Of a DNA stretch of 64,000 nucleotides, positions 42,077-50,827 are shown piece after piece. Origin of the DNA: Chryseobacterium cheonjiense (GTDB lineage Bacteria > Bacteroidota > Bacteroidia > Flavobacteriales > Weeksellaceae); assembly GCF_012927265.1 (NCBI RefSeq), contig NZ_JABBGF010000001.1, positions 1,920,502 through 1,984,501 of the forward strand. Reading direction: 5' to 3'. Position 1 is the stretch's first letter, and every line of letters starts with the position of its first letter. The notes beneath the pieces were generated by a model, which was given only the letters and a program-made list of their open reading frames with translations, was not told where the DNA came from and ran no database searches. The translations under genes were made by a program, and so were the position numbers.

Positions 42077-44281
42077 TTAGTTGGCGACATCGCTGATGAA
42101 TTTTATTCTCAACATTCTTACTTCCTCATCAGAAAGCTCATCCCCGAATTCATCCAGCAGCACTTTCATGCTGTCACTTTCAGACTCGTTCATAAACTCC
42201 ATAAAACCGTCGACAATATCTTCATCAAAGTTATCTTCAATATAATAATCGATATTGAGTTTGGTTCCCTGGTAAACGATGCGTTCCATCTCTTTCAGCA
42301 ATTCGTCCATCGAAAGGTTTTTGGCTCTGGCAATATCTTCAAGATCGATCTTTTTATCGGTACTCTGGATGATAAATACCTTATGGCTGGATTTGTTCGC
42401 CACCTGTTTCAGCACCATATCCTGAGTCCGTTCGATGTTGTTATCTTCTACATATTTGCTGATAAAATCTGCAAACTCCTTTCCGTATTTCTTGGCTTTT
42501 CCCTCACCTACCCCATAGATTTTGGTGATTTCTTCAACCGTTATAGGATACTGTACCGTCATATCTTCCAGACTCGGATCCATAAAAACCGTATAAGGCG
42601 GAATACCATGTTTTTTGGCAACCTTTTTTCTTAATTCTTTCAGTTGAGTGAATAAATTCTGGTCTAATCCTCCGGCAGACTGCATCTGAACCTGATCGCT
42701 CTCGGCTTTGGTCTGTGTAAGGTCAAACTCCCGGTCTTCAGCGATAACGAATGAATGTTCCAGCTCACCGTTTAAAGCCAGTTTTCCTTTTTCAGCAATC
42801 TTTAAAACACCATAAGTCTCGATATCTTTCTGAAGAAAATTCTGAACTGTTGCCTGCCGCAAAATTGTCTTCCAGTGATTGTCTTTTTCCTCTTTTCCAA
42901 AACCGAAATAAGAACTTTGTTCCAATTTATAAGACTTTGTAACGGCCGTTTCTTTCCCGGCAATTATAGAAATTAAATCTTTTGCTTTAAATTTCTCCCC
43001 GGTATCTTTGATCAGCTGCAGAACTTTTTTGAGGTCTTCCGTAGCATCTTTCAGCTTAGGAGGGTTCGTTGAGTTGTCGCACATCTGAGCGCCATCTCCG
43101 TTTACAGGATCAAAATTTTCCCCGAAATAGTATAAAATATATTGTCTTCTGCTCATGGAAGTTTCGGCGTAGCCTACCACTTCATTAAGAAGCTGCAACC
43201 CGATTTCTCTTTCGGAGACAGGCTTCTGAGCCAGGAATTTCTCTAATTTCTCAATATCTTTAGGATCATAAAATGCCAGACAGTAGCCTTCACCGCCGTC
43301 ACGGCCTGCCCTTCCCGTTTCCTGATAATAGCTTTCCAGCGATTTCGGGAAATCGTAGTGGATTACAAAACGTACATCAGGCTTATCGATTCCCATACCG
43401 AATGCTATAGTCGCGACGATCACATCAACCTCTTCCATCAGAAATTTATCCTGATTGGCCACCCTCACTTTCTGGTCGAGACCTGCATGATAAGGTAAAG
43501 CGTTGATTCCGTTAACCTGAAGAAGCTGGGCAAACTCCTCTACTTTACGTCTGCTGAGACAGTAAACGATCCCCGATTTTCCTTTATTCTGATTGATAAA
43601 TTTTACGATTTCCTTATCGACATTTACTTTCGGACGTACTTCGTAATAAAGATTGGGCCTGTTGAAGCTTTCCTTGAAAACCAGAGCATCTGTCATGCCC
43701 AGTGTTTTCTGGATGTCATCCTGAACTTTTGGCGTGGCAGTTGCAGTAAGAGCAATTACCGGAACATCGGCAATTTTATCGATAATAAATTTCAGGTTTC
43801 TGTATTCGGGTCTGAAATCGTGTCCCCATTCTGAAATACAGTGGGCCTCGTCTATAGCGAAAAATGATATTTTTACTTCTTTCAGGAAATCCAGATAATC
43901 TTCTTTGATAAGAGATTCGGGAGCAACATAGAGAAGCTTTGTTTTTCCGCTTTTTATATCGTCAAAAACCTGCTTGGTCTGTGTTTTGTTTAATGATGAA
44001 TTTAAAACATGGGCAATTCCGTTATCAGATGAAAGTCCGTTCACCGCATCCACCTGATTTTTCATTAATGCTATCAAAGGTGAAACTACAATGGCAGTAC
44101 CTTCGGAAATAAGTGCCGGAAGCTGGTAACATAAAGATTTACCACCTCCAGTAGGCATTAAAACAAATATATCTTTTCCGTTCAGAAGGTTGTCAATAAT
44201 TTGCTCCTGCTGCCCTTTAAAAGTAGAAAATCCGAAATATTTTTTCAATTCGCCCGATAAATTGGCTTTTTTTGCGCTCAT
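42077..44281 (-). CDS. recQ: ATP-dependent DNA helicase RecQ
   Basis: 3'-5' helicase for recombination and fork repair. 734 residues: Walker A PTGGGKS (43-49), DEAH (144-147) in AIDEAHCISEWGHDFRP, motif VI QETGRAGRDG, an RQC region and a C-terminal HRDC domain (LFTQLKELRKKVAKKHGIPPY). The RQC zinc site, four Cys in E. coli RecQ, is reduced to a single Cys (MCDNSTNPP), so zinc binding there is probably lost. An additional acidic C-terminal tail follows. Divergent from the KpsF/GutQ isomerase with overlapping promoters. Confidence 0.96.
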   Translation of the reverse strand: MSAKKANLSGELKKYFGFSTFKGQQEQIIDNLLNGKDIFVLMPTGGGKSLCYQLPALISEGTAIVVSPLIALMKNQVDAVNGLSSDNGIAHVLNSSLNKTQTKQVFDDIKSGKTKLLYVAPESLIKEDYLDFLKEVKISFFAIDEAHCISEWGHDFRPEYRNLKFIIDKIADVPVIALTATATPKVQDDIQKTLGMTDALVFKESFNRPNLYYEVRPKVNVDKEIVKFINQNKGKSGIVYCLSRRKVEEFAQLLQVNGINALPYHAGLDQKVRVANQDKFLMEEVDVIVATIAFGMGIDKPDVRFVIHYDFPKSLESYYQETGRAGRDGGEGYCLAFYDPKDIEKLEKFLAQKPVSEREIGLQLLNEVVGYAETSMSRRQYILYYFGENFDPVNGDGAQMCDNSTNPPKLKDATEDLKKVLQLIKDTGEKFKAKDLISIIAGKETAVTKSYKLEQSSYFGFGKEEKDNHWKTILRQATVQNFLQKDIETYGVLKIAEKGKLALNGELEHSFVIAEDREFDLTQTKAESDQVQMQSAGGLDQNLFTQLKELRKKVAKKHGIPPYTVFMDPSLEDMTVQYPITVEEITKIYGVGEGKAKKYGKEFADFISKYVEDNNIERTQDMVLKQVANKSSHKVFIIQSTDKKIDLEDIARAKNLSMDELLKEMERIVYQGTKLNIDYYIEDNFDEDIVDGFMEFMNESESDSMKVLLDEFGDELSDEEVRMLRIKFISDVAN

Positions 44282-44294
44282 CTAATTTTATTGC

Positions 44295-44302
44295 TAAATT
44301 TG
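44295..44302 (+). promoter_or_regulatory. -7 box (TAAATTTG) toward the KpsF/GutQ gene
   Basis: Full TAnnTTTG match; TTG at 44272-44274 is 20 bases upstream. It lies 14 bases after the recQ start codon on the opposite strand. Confidence 0.6.
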
Positions 44303-44311
44303 CATCTAATC

Positions 44312-44319
44312 CAAAGTTA
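44312..44319 (-). promoter_or_regulatory. -7 box (TAACTTTG) toward recQ
   Basis: Full TAnnTTTG match on the - strand, 31 bases before the recQ ATG. It interleaves with the + strand promoter at 44295, so the two transcripts must compete. Confidence 0.6.
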
Positions 44320-44435
44320 TGAATTTTTCGCTTAAAATAAAAGCGAACGAATTTATAAAAAATTATATTTATAATAAAAATCCTTTTAAAAGATACGTTT
44401 TTTTAAGTGATTTTTATATGCCTCACGTAAGTAAA

Positions 44436-45395
44436 ATGGAAAGAGCCGATATTATCTCAATAGCGAAAAGCACCTTAGAAATAGAAATTTCAGAACTTGA
44501 AAAACTCCGCGACCGACTAAATGATGATTTTGCCCGCGCCGTGGAAATTATCAACTCTGCAAAAGGAAAACTTATTGTCGTGGGAATCGGAAAATCGGCA
44601 CACGTGGGAAATAAAATTGTGGCAACGCTGAATTCTACCGGAACACCTTCCCAGTTTCTGCATGCTTCTGAAGCAATACACGGAGATTTGGGTGTGATTC
44701 AGAAACAGGATGTGGTGTTGTGCATTTCCAATTCCGGAAACTCACCGGAAATTGTTAACCTTGTTCCTTATCTTAAAGATTATTCTTCAGCCCTGATCGG
44801 GATGACAGGTAACAAAACAAGCAAACTTGCCGAGTTTTCCGAAATCATCCTTGATACCCATGTTGATATGGAAGCCTGCCCCAATAAGCTTGCGCCAACG
44901 AGCTCCACCACTTTGCAGATGGCTTTGGGAGATGCGTTGGCTATCGCTTTAATGGAGATGAATGATTTTAAAGCCAATGATTTTGCAAAATTTCATCCCG
45001 GCGGAAGCCTTGGGAAAAACCTGATTTCGAAAGTGGACGATTTTCTCTCTTCTCAAAAGCCCCAGGTTACGGAACAGGATACGGTGAAAGACGTTATTAT
45101 CTCCATTAGCGGATCACGTCACGGGATTACCGTTGTTACCAATGCCGATGAAATCATTGGGGTTATTACGGATGGAGATTTAAGACGAATGCTGTTGAAA
45201 GGCGATGATATTTCAAAAGTGCTGGCAAAGGACATCATGTCTGCCAACCCGAAAACCATTGAAAGAACGGCTTTGGCAAAAGAAGCCATGAAAATTTTAA
45301 AAGAAAACAATATCGGACAGCTTGTTGTGACGGAAAACGGAAAGTATTTCGGAATTATTGATCTTCACAAGCTGCTGGACGAAGGAATTAATTAA
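44436..45395 (+). CDS. kdsD: KpsF/GutQ family sugar-phosphate isomerase
   Basis: Interconverts D-arabinose 5-phosphate and D-ribulose 5-phosphate for KDO synthesis, by family. SIS domain (GIGKSAHVGNKIVATLNSTG; ASEAIHGDLG; CISNSGNSPE), then a CBS pair at about 205-319 (ISGSRHGITVVTNADEIIGVITDGDL; ILKENNIGQLVV). I chose MERADIISIAKST at 44436 (319 residues, usual family start). An in-frame ATG at 44319 would add 39 basic, Phe/Tyr-rich residues; it follows the promoter closely and cannot be ruled out. Confidence 0.88.
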   Translation: MERADIISIAKSTLEIEISELEKLRDRLNDDFARAVEIINSAKGKLIVVGIGKSAHVGNKIVATLNSTGTPSQFLHASEAIHGDLGVIQKQDVVLCISNSGNSPEIVNLVPYLKDYSSALIGMTGNKTSKLAEFSEIILDTHVDMEACPNKLAPTSSTTLQMALGDALAIALMEMNDFKANDFAKFHPGGSLGKNLISKVDDFLSSQKPQVTEQDTVKDVIISISGSRHGITVVTNADEIIGVITDGDLRRMLLKGDDISKVLAKDIMSANPKTIERTALAKEAMKILKENNIGQLVVTENGKYFGIIDLHKLLDEGIN

Positions 45396-45436
45396 GCTGA
45401 AAGATTTAACGTTATATAATACCGAAACTTTTTTCA

Positions 45437-45444
45437 TACATTTG
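45437..45444 (+). promoter_or_regulatory. -7 box (TACATTTG) of tatC
   Basis: Full TAnnTTTG match 21 bases before the GTG start of tatC. Confidence 0.55.
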
Positions 45445-45465
45445 AAACCTTAAAAATAGCATCCT

Positions 45466-46290
45466 GTGAGTGAAAAAGACATGTCTTTCCTTGGACATAT
45501 TGGAGAATTAAGAGGTCACCTCATCCGTTCGATTCTTGCCATCATCATTGCGGCAGTCATTATCGGATTTAACATCAACTGGATCATGGATCATATTTTT
45601 TTCGGTCCCACCAGAAACGATTTTGCCACCTTTGAAATGGTCAATCACTTTTCAAGAATGATTTTGGGCGAAGACAGCATTCACCTTCCTAAAGATTTCC
45701 CGGTACGTGCCAGCAAATTATACCAGCAATTCAATGTTATGATGGCGGTATCTATATTTGGCGGTATTGTTCTGGCTTTTCCATACATTGTTTGGGAACT
45801 GTGGCGGTTTATCAGCCCGGCCCTTCATCCCAATGAAAGAAAAAATTCCATCTTTATTATCAATTCCGTATGGATTTTATTTATGACGGGAGTATTATGC
45901 GGCTATTACCTTATTCTCCCCTTTGCCGTTAATTTCGGAGTTATCTTTAAAATTTCGGATATCATTATTCCGCTGTATGATTTGAGTGACTATACAACTT
46001 TATTTTTACAGGTTGTTCTGGGGATGGGGGTTATTTTCCTTTTTCCGATCCTTATTTATTTCCTTACAACCATAGGAATATTAACCCCGGTTTTTATGAA
46101 AACATACCGTCGCCACGCGATCGTTCTCATCATGGTGGTAGCAGCAATCATAACTCCGGCAGATGTTTTAAGTATGATGATGGCAGCATTGCCATTGTTA
46201 TTGCTCTATGAATTCAGCATTGTGATGTGTGCCTATACGTACAAAAAGGTACAGAAAGCGGCAGGTAATCTGCCGGCTGTTAAGAATTAA
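45466..46290 (+). CDS. tatC: Sec-independent protein translocase subunit TatC
   Basis: Core receptor of the twin-arginine export pathway. 274 residues with six transmembrane helices. The N-terminal MSFLGHIGELRGHLIR is the conserved cytoplasmic TatC start, with the Glu that contacts the RR signal; FGGIVLAFPYIVWELWRFISPALHPNERK is the first large conserved loop. The start codon is GTG. An insertion after helix 1 (about 45-80) is longer than in E. coli. TatA/TatB genes are not in the window. Confidence 0.95.
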   Translation: MSEKDMSFLGHIGELRGHLIRSILAIIIAAVIIGFNINWIMDHIFFGPTRNDFATFEMVNHFSRMILGEDSIHLPKDFPVRASKLYQQFNVMMAVSIFGGIVLAFPYIVWELWRFISPALHPNERKNSIFIINSVWILFMTGVLCGYYLILPFAVNFGVIFKISDIIIPLYDLSDYTTLFLQVVLGMGVIFLFPILIYFLTTIGILTPVFMKTYRRHAIVLIMVVAAIITPADVLSMMMAALPLLLLYEFSIVMCAYTYKKVQKAAGNLPAVKN

Positions 46291-46310
46291 TTTCAAAAAC
46301 ATTAAAACAT

Positions 46311-46343
46311 ATTCCCGCGGATACTTTCTGCGGGATTTTTTTT
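46311..46343 (+). terminator. Intrinsic terminator of tatC
   Basis: TCCCGC pairs with GCGGGA across an 11-base loop and is followed by eight T. Confidence 0.85.
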
Positions 46344-46534
46344 AGGAGCTTATTCGCGCTTTCCGCTGCAATCTTTTTTTCAAAAAGGATTTCCGCTGCA
46401 ATCACGGCTAGGGTTTTTGTCGGGAATAGAATTACTTTTAAAAAATATTGATCACAAGCCTTTTTAGATTAATGTTTTTTGACCACCCCGTCAAAAATTC
46501 TTGAATTTTTGCCACCTCTCCAAAGGATGGGAAT
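46342..46534 (+). repeat. Composite intergenic repeat, copy 1
   Basis: Part A (46342-46413) starts TTTAGGAGCT and contains TTTCCGCTGCAATC twice, 30 bases apart, around a TTTTT/AAAAA stem. Part B (46482-46534) starts ACCACCCCG and contains a perfect 9-bp hairpin (CAAAAATTC-TT-GAATTTTTG) followed by GCCACC and CTCCAAAGGA. The same two parts, same order and spacing, recur at 50371-50610. No gene in this 392-base spacer. Confidence 0.85.
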
Positions 46535-46682
46535 CTCACGATAAGGTAATTGATTACAAAATGACATATACAAAGAATGTAACAAAACTTTATTTTTTCC
46601 GTCTCATTAAACAGATTTACCGTTGGTAATGAATGTCAGCATTGATTAATTCTTTATTTTAGTCTCCGTAATTTAAATTCAG

Positions 46683-48314
46683 ATGAAAAAACTTTCATAT
46701 ACTCTTTTATTTGCTTCGGGCCTGGTTTTCGGCCAGTTTTTCGAGAAAGGTAAAACTTTTACGAAACAGGACACTTTGAAAGGTTCAGATACAGCATTCA
46801 GAAACTTCTGGGATGTAAAGAAGTATGATCTTTCCGTGGAACCTGATTTCGCTGCGAAAAGCATAAAAGGAAATAATACAATCAGCTTTGAAATCACTAA
46901 AGATGTTAAAAATCCTACGTTTCAGGTAGACCTTCAACAGCCGATGAAAGCTGATAAAGTGGAAGCAAGCTTTCCTATTGCAGAATATAAGCAGGATGGA
47001 GATTTTATCTGGATAAAATCTGATAAAACTTTTAAAAAAGGTGAAAAATATACCATTACCGTTTCGTATTCCGGAAATCCGAGAATTGCAATAAATGCGC
47101 CATGGGACAGCGGGTGGGTATTTACCAAAGATGAAAAAGGAAATCCGTGGATGAGTGTTGCCGACGAAGGTATCGGAGCATCAATCTGGCTTCCTACCAA
47201 AGATATCTGGAGCGACGAGCCCGAAAACGGGGTGGTCATGAAAATCATTACACCAAAAGATCTGGTTGGTGTCGGAAACGGAAGGCTCATCAGTAAAAAA
47301 CCGGAAGGTGATAAAACAGCCTACACCTGGGAAGTCAAAAACCCGATCAATGCCTATTCTATCATTCCCAATATCGGAAAGTATGTCAATTTTAAAGATA
47401 CTTTTAATGGCGAAAAAGGTAAGCTGGATCTCGATTACTGGGTAATAGATTACAATCTTGATAAGGCTAAAAAACAGTTTCAGCAGGTAAAACCGATGCT
47501 TTCCGCGTTTGAATACTGGTTTGGTCCCTATCCTTTTTATGAAGATTCTTACAAGCTTGTAGAATCACCGTATCTGGGTATGGAACATCAGAGTAATGTT
47601 GCGTACGGAAACCAATATGCAAACGGATACCTGGGAAGAGATCTTTCGGGGACAGGAGTCGGCTTGAACTGGGATTATATCATTATCCATGAAAGCGGCC
47701 ATGAGTGGTTTGCCAACAATATTACGGCAAAGGACCAGGCAGATATGTGGGTTCATGAAGGATTTACCATGTATTCCGAAGTGCTGTTCACAGAAAAATT
47801 CATGGATAAAAAATCAGCGGACATTTACATGCAGGGAATCCACAATACGGTGAGCAACGATATCCCTATCATCGGAAAATACGGGGTGAGAAATGAAGGA
47901 AGCGGCGATATGTATCCTAAAGGGGCGAGTATGCTTCATACCATCCGTCAGGTAATCAACAATGATGAAAAATTCAGGCAGATTTTAAGAGGGATCAACA
48001 AAGATTTTTACCATCAGACGGTGACGACCCAACAGATTGAAAATTATATTTCACAAAAATCGGGAATTGACTTTTCGAGTGTTTTCAACCAATACCTGAG
48101 GTCTGTAAAAATTCCTGTTCTTGAATATGAGCAAAAAGGAGAAGAACTGAAGTTCAGGTATACCAACGTGGTTAAAAACTTCAATTTACCTATAAGAATC
48201 GATAGTGAGCAAACGATAAACCCTACCGAACAGTGGCAGACGGTAAAACTAAAAAAGGGAAGCCCTGTACAATTCAATAAAAACTATTATATTAATTACA
48301 GAAAGGTACAATAA
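46683..48314 (+). CDS. Secreted M1 family zinc metallopeptidase
   Basis: 543 residues with signal peptide (MKKLSYTLLFASGLVFGQ). Aminopeptidase-N-like: an N-terminal beta domain (KSIKGNNTISFEI), the exopeptidase motif variant YLGMEHQSNVAYGN in place of GAMEN, and the zinc site HESGHEWFANN with the third ligand 18 residues on in MWVHEGFTMYSE. It lacks the large C-terminal helical domain of PepN, as short M1 members do. Expected in the periplasm or outer membrane, cleaving N-terminal residues from peptides. Next to the M61 gene in the same orientation. Confidence 0.94.
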   Translation: MKKLSYTLLFASGLVFGQFFEKGKTFTKQDTLKGSDTAFRNFWDVKKYDLSVEPDFAAKSIKGNNTISFEITKDVKNPTFQVDLQQPMKADKVEASFPIAEYKQDGDFIWIKSDKTFKKGEKYTITVSYSGNPRIAINAPWDSGWVFTKDEKGNPWMSVADEGIGASIWLPTKDIWSDEPENGVVMKIITPKDLVGVGNGRLISKKPEGDKTAYTWEVKNPINAYSIIPNIGKYVNFKDTFNGEKGKLDLDYWVIDYNLDKAKKQFQQVKPMLSAFEYWFGPYPFYEDSYKLVESPYLGMEHQSNVAYGNQYANGYLGRDLSGTGVGLNWDYIIIHESGHEWFANNITAKDQADMWVHEGFTMYSEVLFTEKFMDKKSADIYMQGIHNTVSNDIPIIGKYGVRNEGSGDMYPKGASMLHTIRQVINNDEKFRQILRGINKDFYHQTVTTQQIENYISQKSGIDFSSVFNQYLRSVKIPVLEYEQKGEELKFRYTNVVKNFNLPIRIDSEQTINPTEQWQTVKLKKGSPVQFNKNYYINYRKVQ

Positions 48315-48437
48315 CTGCGGAAAATGATATGAAGGCAAATTTTTTAACAAAGAATTTGCCTTTTTTTTATATTTTAACACAATGCTTTGTAACGAAATTA
48401 ATTTTTCAGCAACTACTTAATAATAATTTTAAACCCG

Positions 48438-50294
48438 ATGAAGAAATTAGCATTTAGCTTAGGTATTTTATCAGCGTTTCTGGTAAATGCCCAATCCATT
48501 AAAACTACAATCGATCTTGTTAATGTAAAAGACGATAAAGTAGCTGTCACTATGGAGTTCCCAAACATGAAATCTGGTGACGTAAAATTTCATTTTCCAA
48601 AAACGGTACCCGGAACCTATTCTGTAGATGATTACGGAAGGTTTGTGGAAGGCATTAAGTTTTTAGACAACAAAGGAAAGGAAATTCCATTTTCCAAAGT
48701 AAATGACAATACGTATGCCCTCAAGAATGCCAAAAATTTATCCAAAGTTACTTATCTTGTCAACGACAGTTTTGATGATGAAATGGATACTTCCAAGCAT
48801 AAAGCTGTTTTTTCTCCATCAGGAACGGATATCGAAGCAGGAAAAGTATACCTGATCAATACGCATGGATTCATTGGATATATTGATGACATGCAGGATG
48901 TACCGTACCAGCTGGTGATTCAGAAACCTGCGGATTTTTACGGAACAACGGCTTTGGTAGATCAGGATAAGTCGGATGCTACAGACACTTTTACGCTGGC
49001 TAATTATGCAAAAGTTACCGACTCTCCGTTAATGTATACCAAACCGGATTATATCACCTTCAATGCAGGAGGTATGGACCTTGTATTAGGCGTATATTCC
49101 CCTTCCGGAAAATATAAAGCAGCAGATTTTAAAGATAATCTTGAGAAGATGGTAGTGGCCCAAAAGAAATTCCTGGGTGATATGAATACCAACAAGAAAT
49201 ATGCAATCATGCTGTATCTTTCAGGAGGAGACGGTCCTCAGATCAAAGGCTTCGGTGCATTGGAGCATCATGAATCCACCAGTGTCGTATTGCCTGAGAT
49301 GATGCCGAAAGAAGCTATTGATGCAACCATTACAGATGTTGTTTCGCATGAGTTTTTCCATACCGTAAACCCTTTGAAAACTCATTCTGAAGAAATTCAT
49401 TACTTTGATTATGCAGACCCGAAAATGTCTCAGCACCTTTGGATGTATGAGGGAGGGACTGAATATTTTGCCAATCTCTTCCAGATTCAGGAAGGCCTGA
49501 TTACAAAAGAAGAGTTTCTTAAGAGAATGAACGAGAAAATTAAAAATTCAAAGAATTACAATGATACCATGCCTTTTACGGTAATGAGTAAAAATGTTCT
49601 TCTTGACGAATATAAAGACCAGTACAGAAATGTATATGAGAAAGGCGCACTTCTCGCTATGTGTCTGGATATTGAGCTCAGAAAGCTTTCCAACGGTGAA
49701 ATGGGATACCGCGATATGATCAGAAAGCTGTCTCAGCGATTCGGAGAAAACAAACCGTTCAAAGATGACAAGCTGATTGATGAGCTGGTAACCGTTACAG
49801 GCTATCCTCAGGTAAAAGATTTTTATAACAAATATATTGCAGGAAGCCAGCCTACTCCTTATGCACAATATTTAAACATGGTTGGTGTAGAATTGAAATC
49901 ACAGGAAACCCCACCGATTTTCTGGTTTATTAAAGATGCAAACCAAACAGGATATGATGAAAAAGATAACGCATTCGTTTTTGATGAAAGTCTTGCCTTA
50001 TCACCATTTGCAAAAAGTATCGGATTCAAAATTACAGATAAGGTTGTAGCTTTAGACGGAAAAACAATTAATATACAGAATATTCAGGATTTCATTAATT
50101 ATTCTAAGACCATTAAAGAGGGTCAGAATGTAACAGTGACTGTTCTGAGAGACAACGGCGGAAAAGCCGAGAAAATGGACCTTAAAGGAAAAGCCATCCT
50201 TGAAAAAATGACTATGGAAACCATTCAGTTCAAAGCCAATCCAACTCCGGAAGAAAAGAAACTTCAGGATCAGTGGCTTACGGGAAAGAAGTAA
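48438..50294 (+). CDS. Secreted M61 family metallopeptidase with PDZ domain
   Basis: 618 residues with a signal peptide (MKKLAFSLGILSAFLVNAQ). M61 glycyl-aminopeptidase type: an N-terminal beta domain, GFGALEHHEST, the zinc site VVSHEFFHTVNPLKTHSEEI, the downstream Glu in WMYEGGTEYFANLF, and a C-terminal PDZ domain (about 505-595; AKSIGFKITDKVVALDGKTIN). The PDZ module probably recognises exposed C termini. It follows the M1 gene by 123 bases, and the pair is bracketed by repeat copies. Confidence 0.94.
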   Translation: MKKLAFSLGILSAFLVNAQSIKTTIDLVNVKDDKVAVTMEFPNMKSGDVKFHFPKTVPGTYSVDDYGRFVEGIKFLDNKGKEIPFSKVNDNTYALKNAKNLSKVTYLVNDSFDDEMDTSKHKAVFSPSGTDIEAGKVYLINTHGFIGYIDDMQDVPYQLVIQKPADFYGTTALVDQDKSDATDTFTLANYAKVTDSPLMYTKPDYITFNAGGMDLVLGVYSPSGKYKAADFKDNLEKMVVAQKKFLGDMNTNKKYAIMLYLSGGDGPQIKGFGALEHHESTSVVLPEMMPKEAIDATITDVVSHEFFHTVNPLKTHSEEIHYFDYADPKMSQHLWMYEGGTEYFANLFQIQEGLITKEEFLKRMNEKIKNSKNYNDTMPFTVMSKNVLLDEYKDQYRNVYEKGALLAMCLDIELRKLSNGEMGYRDMIRKLSQRFGENKPFKDDKLIDELVTVTGYPQVKDFYNKYIAGSQPTPYAQYLNMVGVELKSQETPPIFWFIKDANQTGYDEKDNAFVFDESLALSPFAKSIGFKITDKVVALDGKTINIQNIQDFINYSKTIKEGQNVTVTVLRDNGGKAEKMDLKGKAILEKMTMETIQFKANPTPEEKKLQDQWLTGKK

Positions 50295-50370
50295 TTGTTA
50301 GTCATACTAATATAATCAAAGCGGGGAACTTTTCTCCGCTTTCGTTTTTTGAAGTAATCCTGCGAAATAT

Positions 50371-50610
50371 TTTAGGAGCTTTTTCCCGCTTTCCGTTGCA
50401 ATCTTTTTGCTTCCCGCTGCTGTCAGGCTGAGCCTGTCGAAGCCTGCAAAAAGGATTTCCTCTACAATCGGGGCTAGTGAAAAAAGATGAATAAATAACT
50501 TCAGGAGGTCAAATGATGAATTTTCTTATTTAAATTAGATTATTCATTTTTAAACCACCCCGACAAAAATTTCTAAGAAATTTTTGCCACCCCTCCAAAG
50601 GAAGGGAATT
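50371..50610 (+). repeat. Composite intergenic repeat, copy 2
   Basis: Same layout as the repeat at 46342. Part A (50371-50478) has TTTCCGTTGCAATC and TTTCCTCTACAATC around an enlarged stem carrying an extra CAGGCTGAGCCTG element. Part B (50554-50610) has an 11-bp perfect hairpin, CAAAAATTTCT / AGAAATTTTTG around a single A. The hairpin arms differ from copy 1 yet stay fully complementary. The rest of the 533-base spacer (50295-50827) holds no gene; a TTCTGTA direct repeat and a CGCTTCACTC-type fragment lie near 50715-50760. Confidence 0.85.
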
Positions 50611-50827
50611 ATGAATCGGTATAGAAATTCCGTGAGTTTGTCATGCTGTAAGCATCTAAACTTTTATATTTAAATTCCAAAGCTACAAACGGTAAAAGAT
50701 ATAAAAGGAAAGATTCTGTATTCTGTATTCCACCTCGCTTCACTCAGAATGATAGGCTATACTTAAAAAAAACATCTAATACTCTGAATTTCCAGCGTTT
50801 AAAGAAAATCAAAAGTAACAGCAATAG

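Noticed and set aside
42062..42634. 190-codon frame on the + strand
   Set aside because: Antisense to the end of recQ, with shadow-type composition; recQ has clear family motifs.
46291..46682. Insertion-sequence remnant between tatC and the M1 gene
   Set aside because: No transposase fragment, terminal inverted repeats or target duplication; the content is a short structured repeat.
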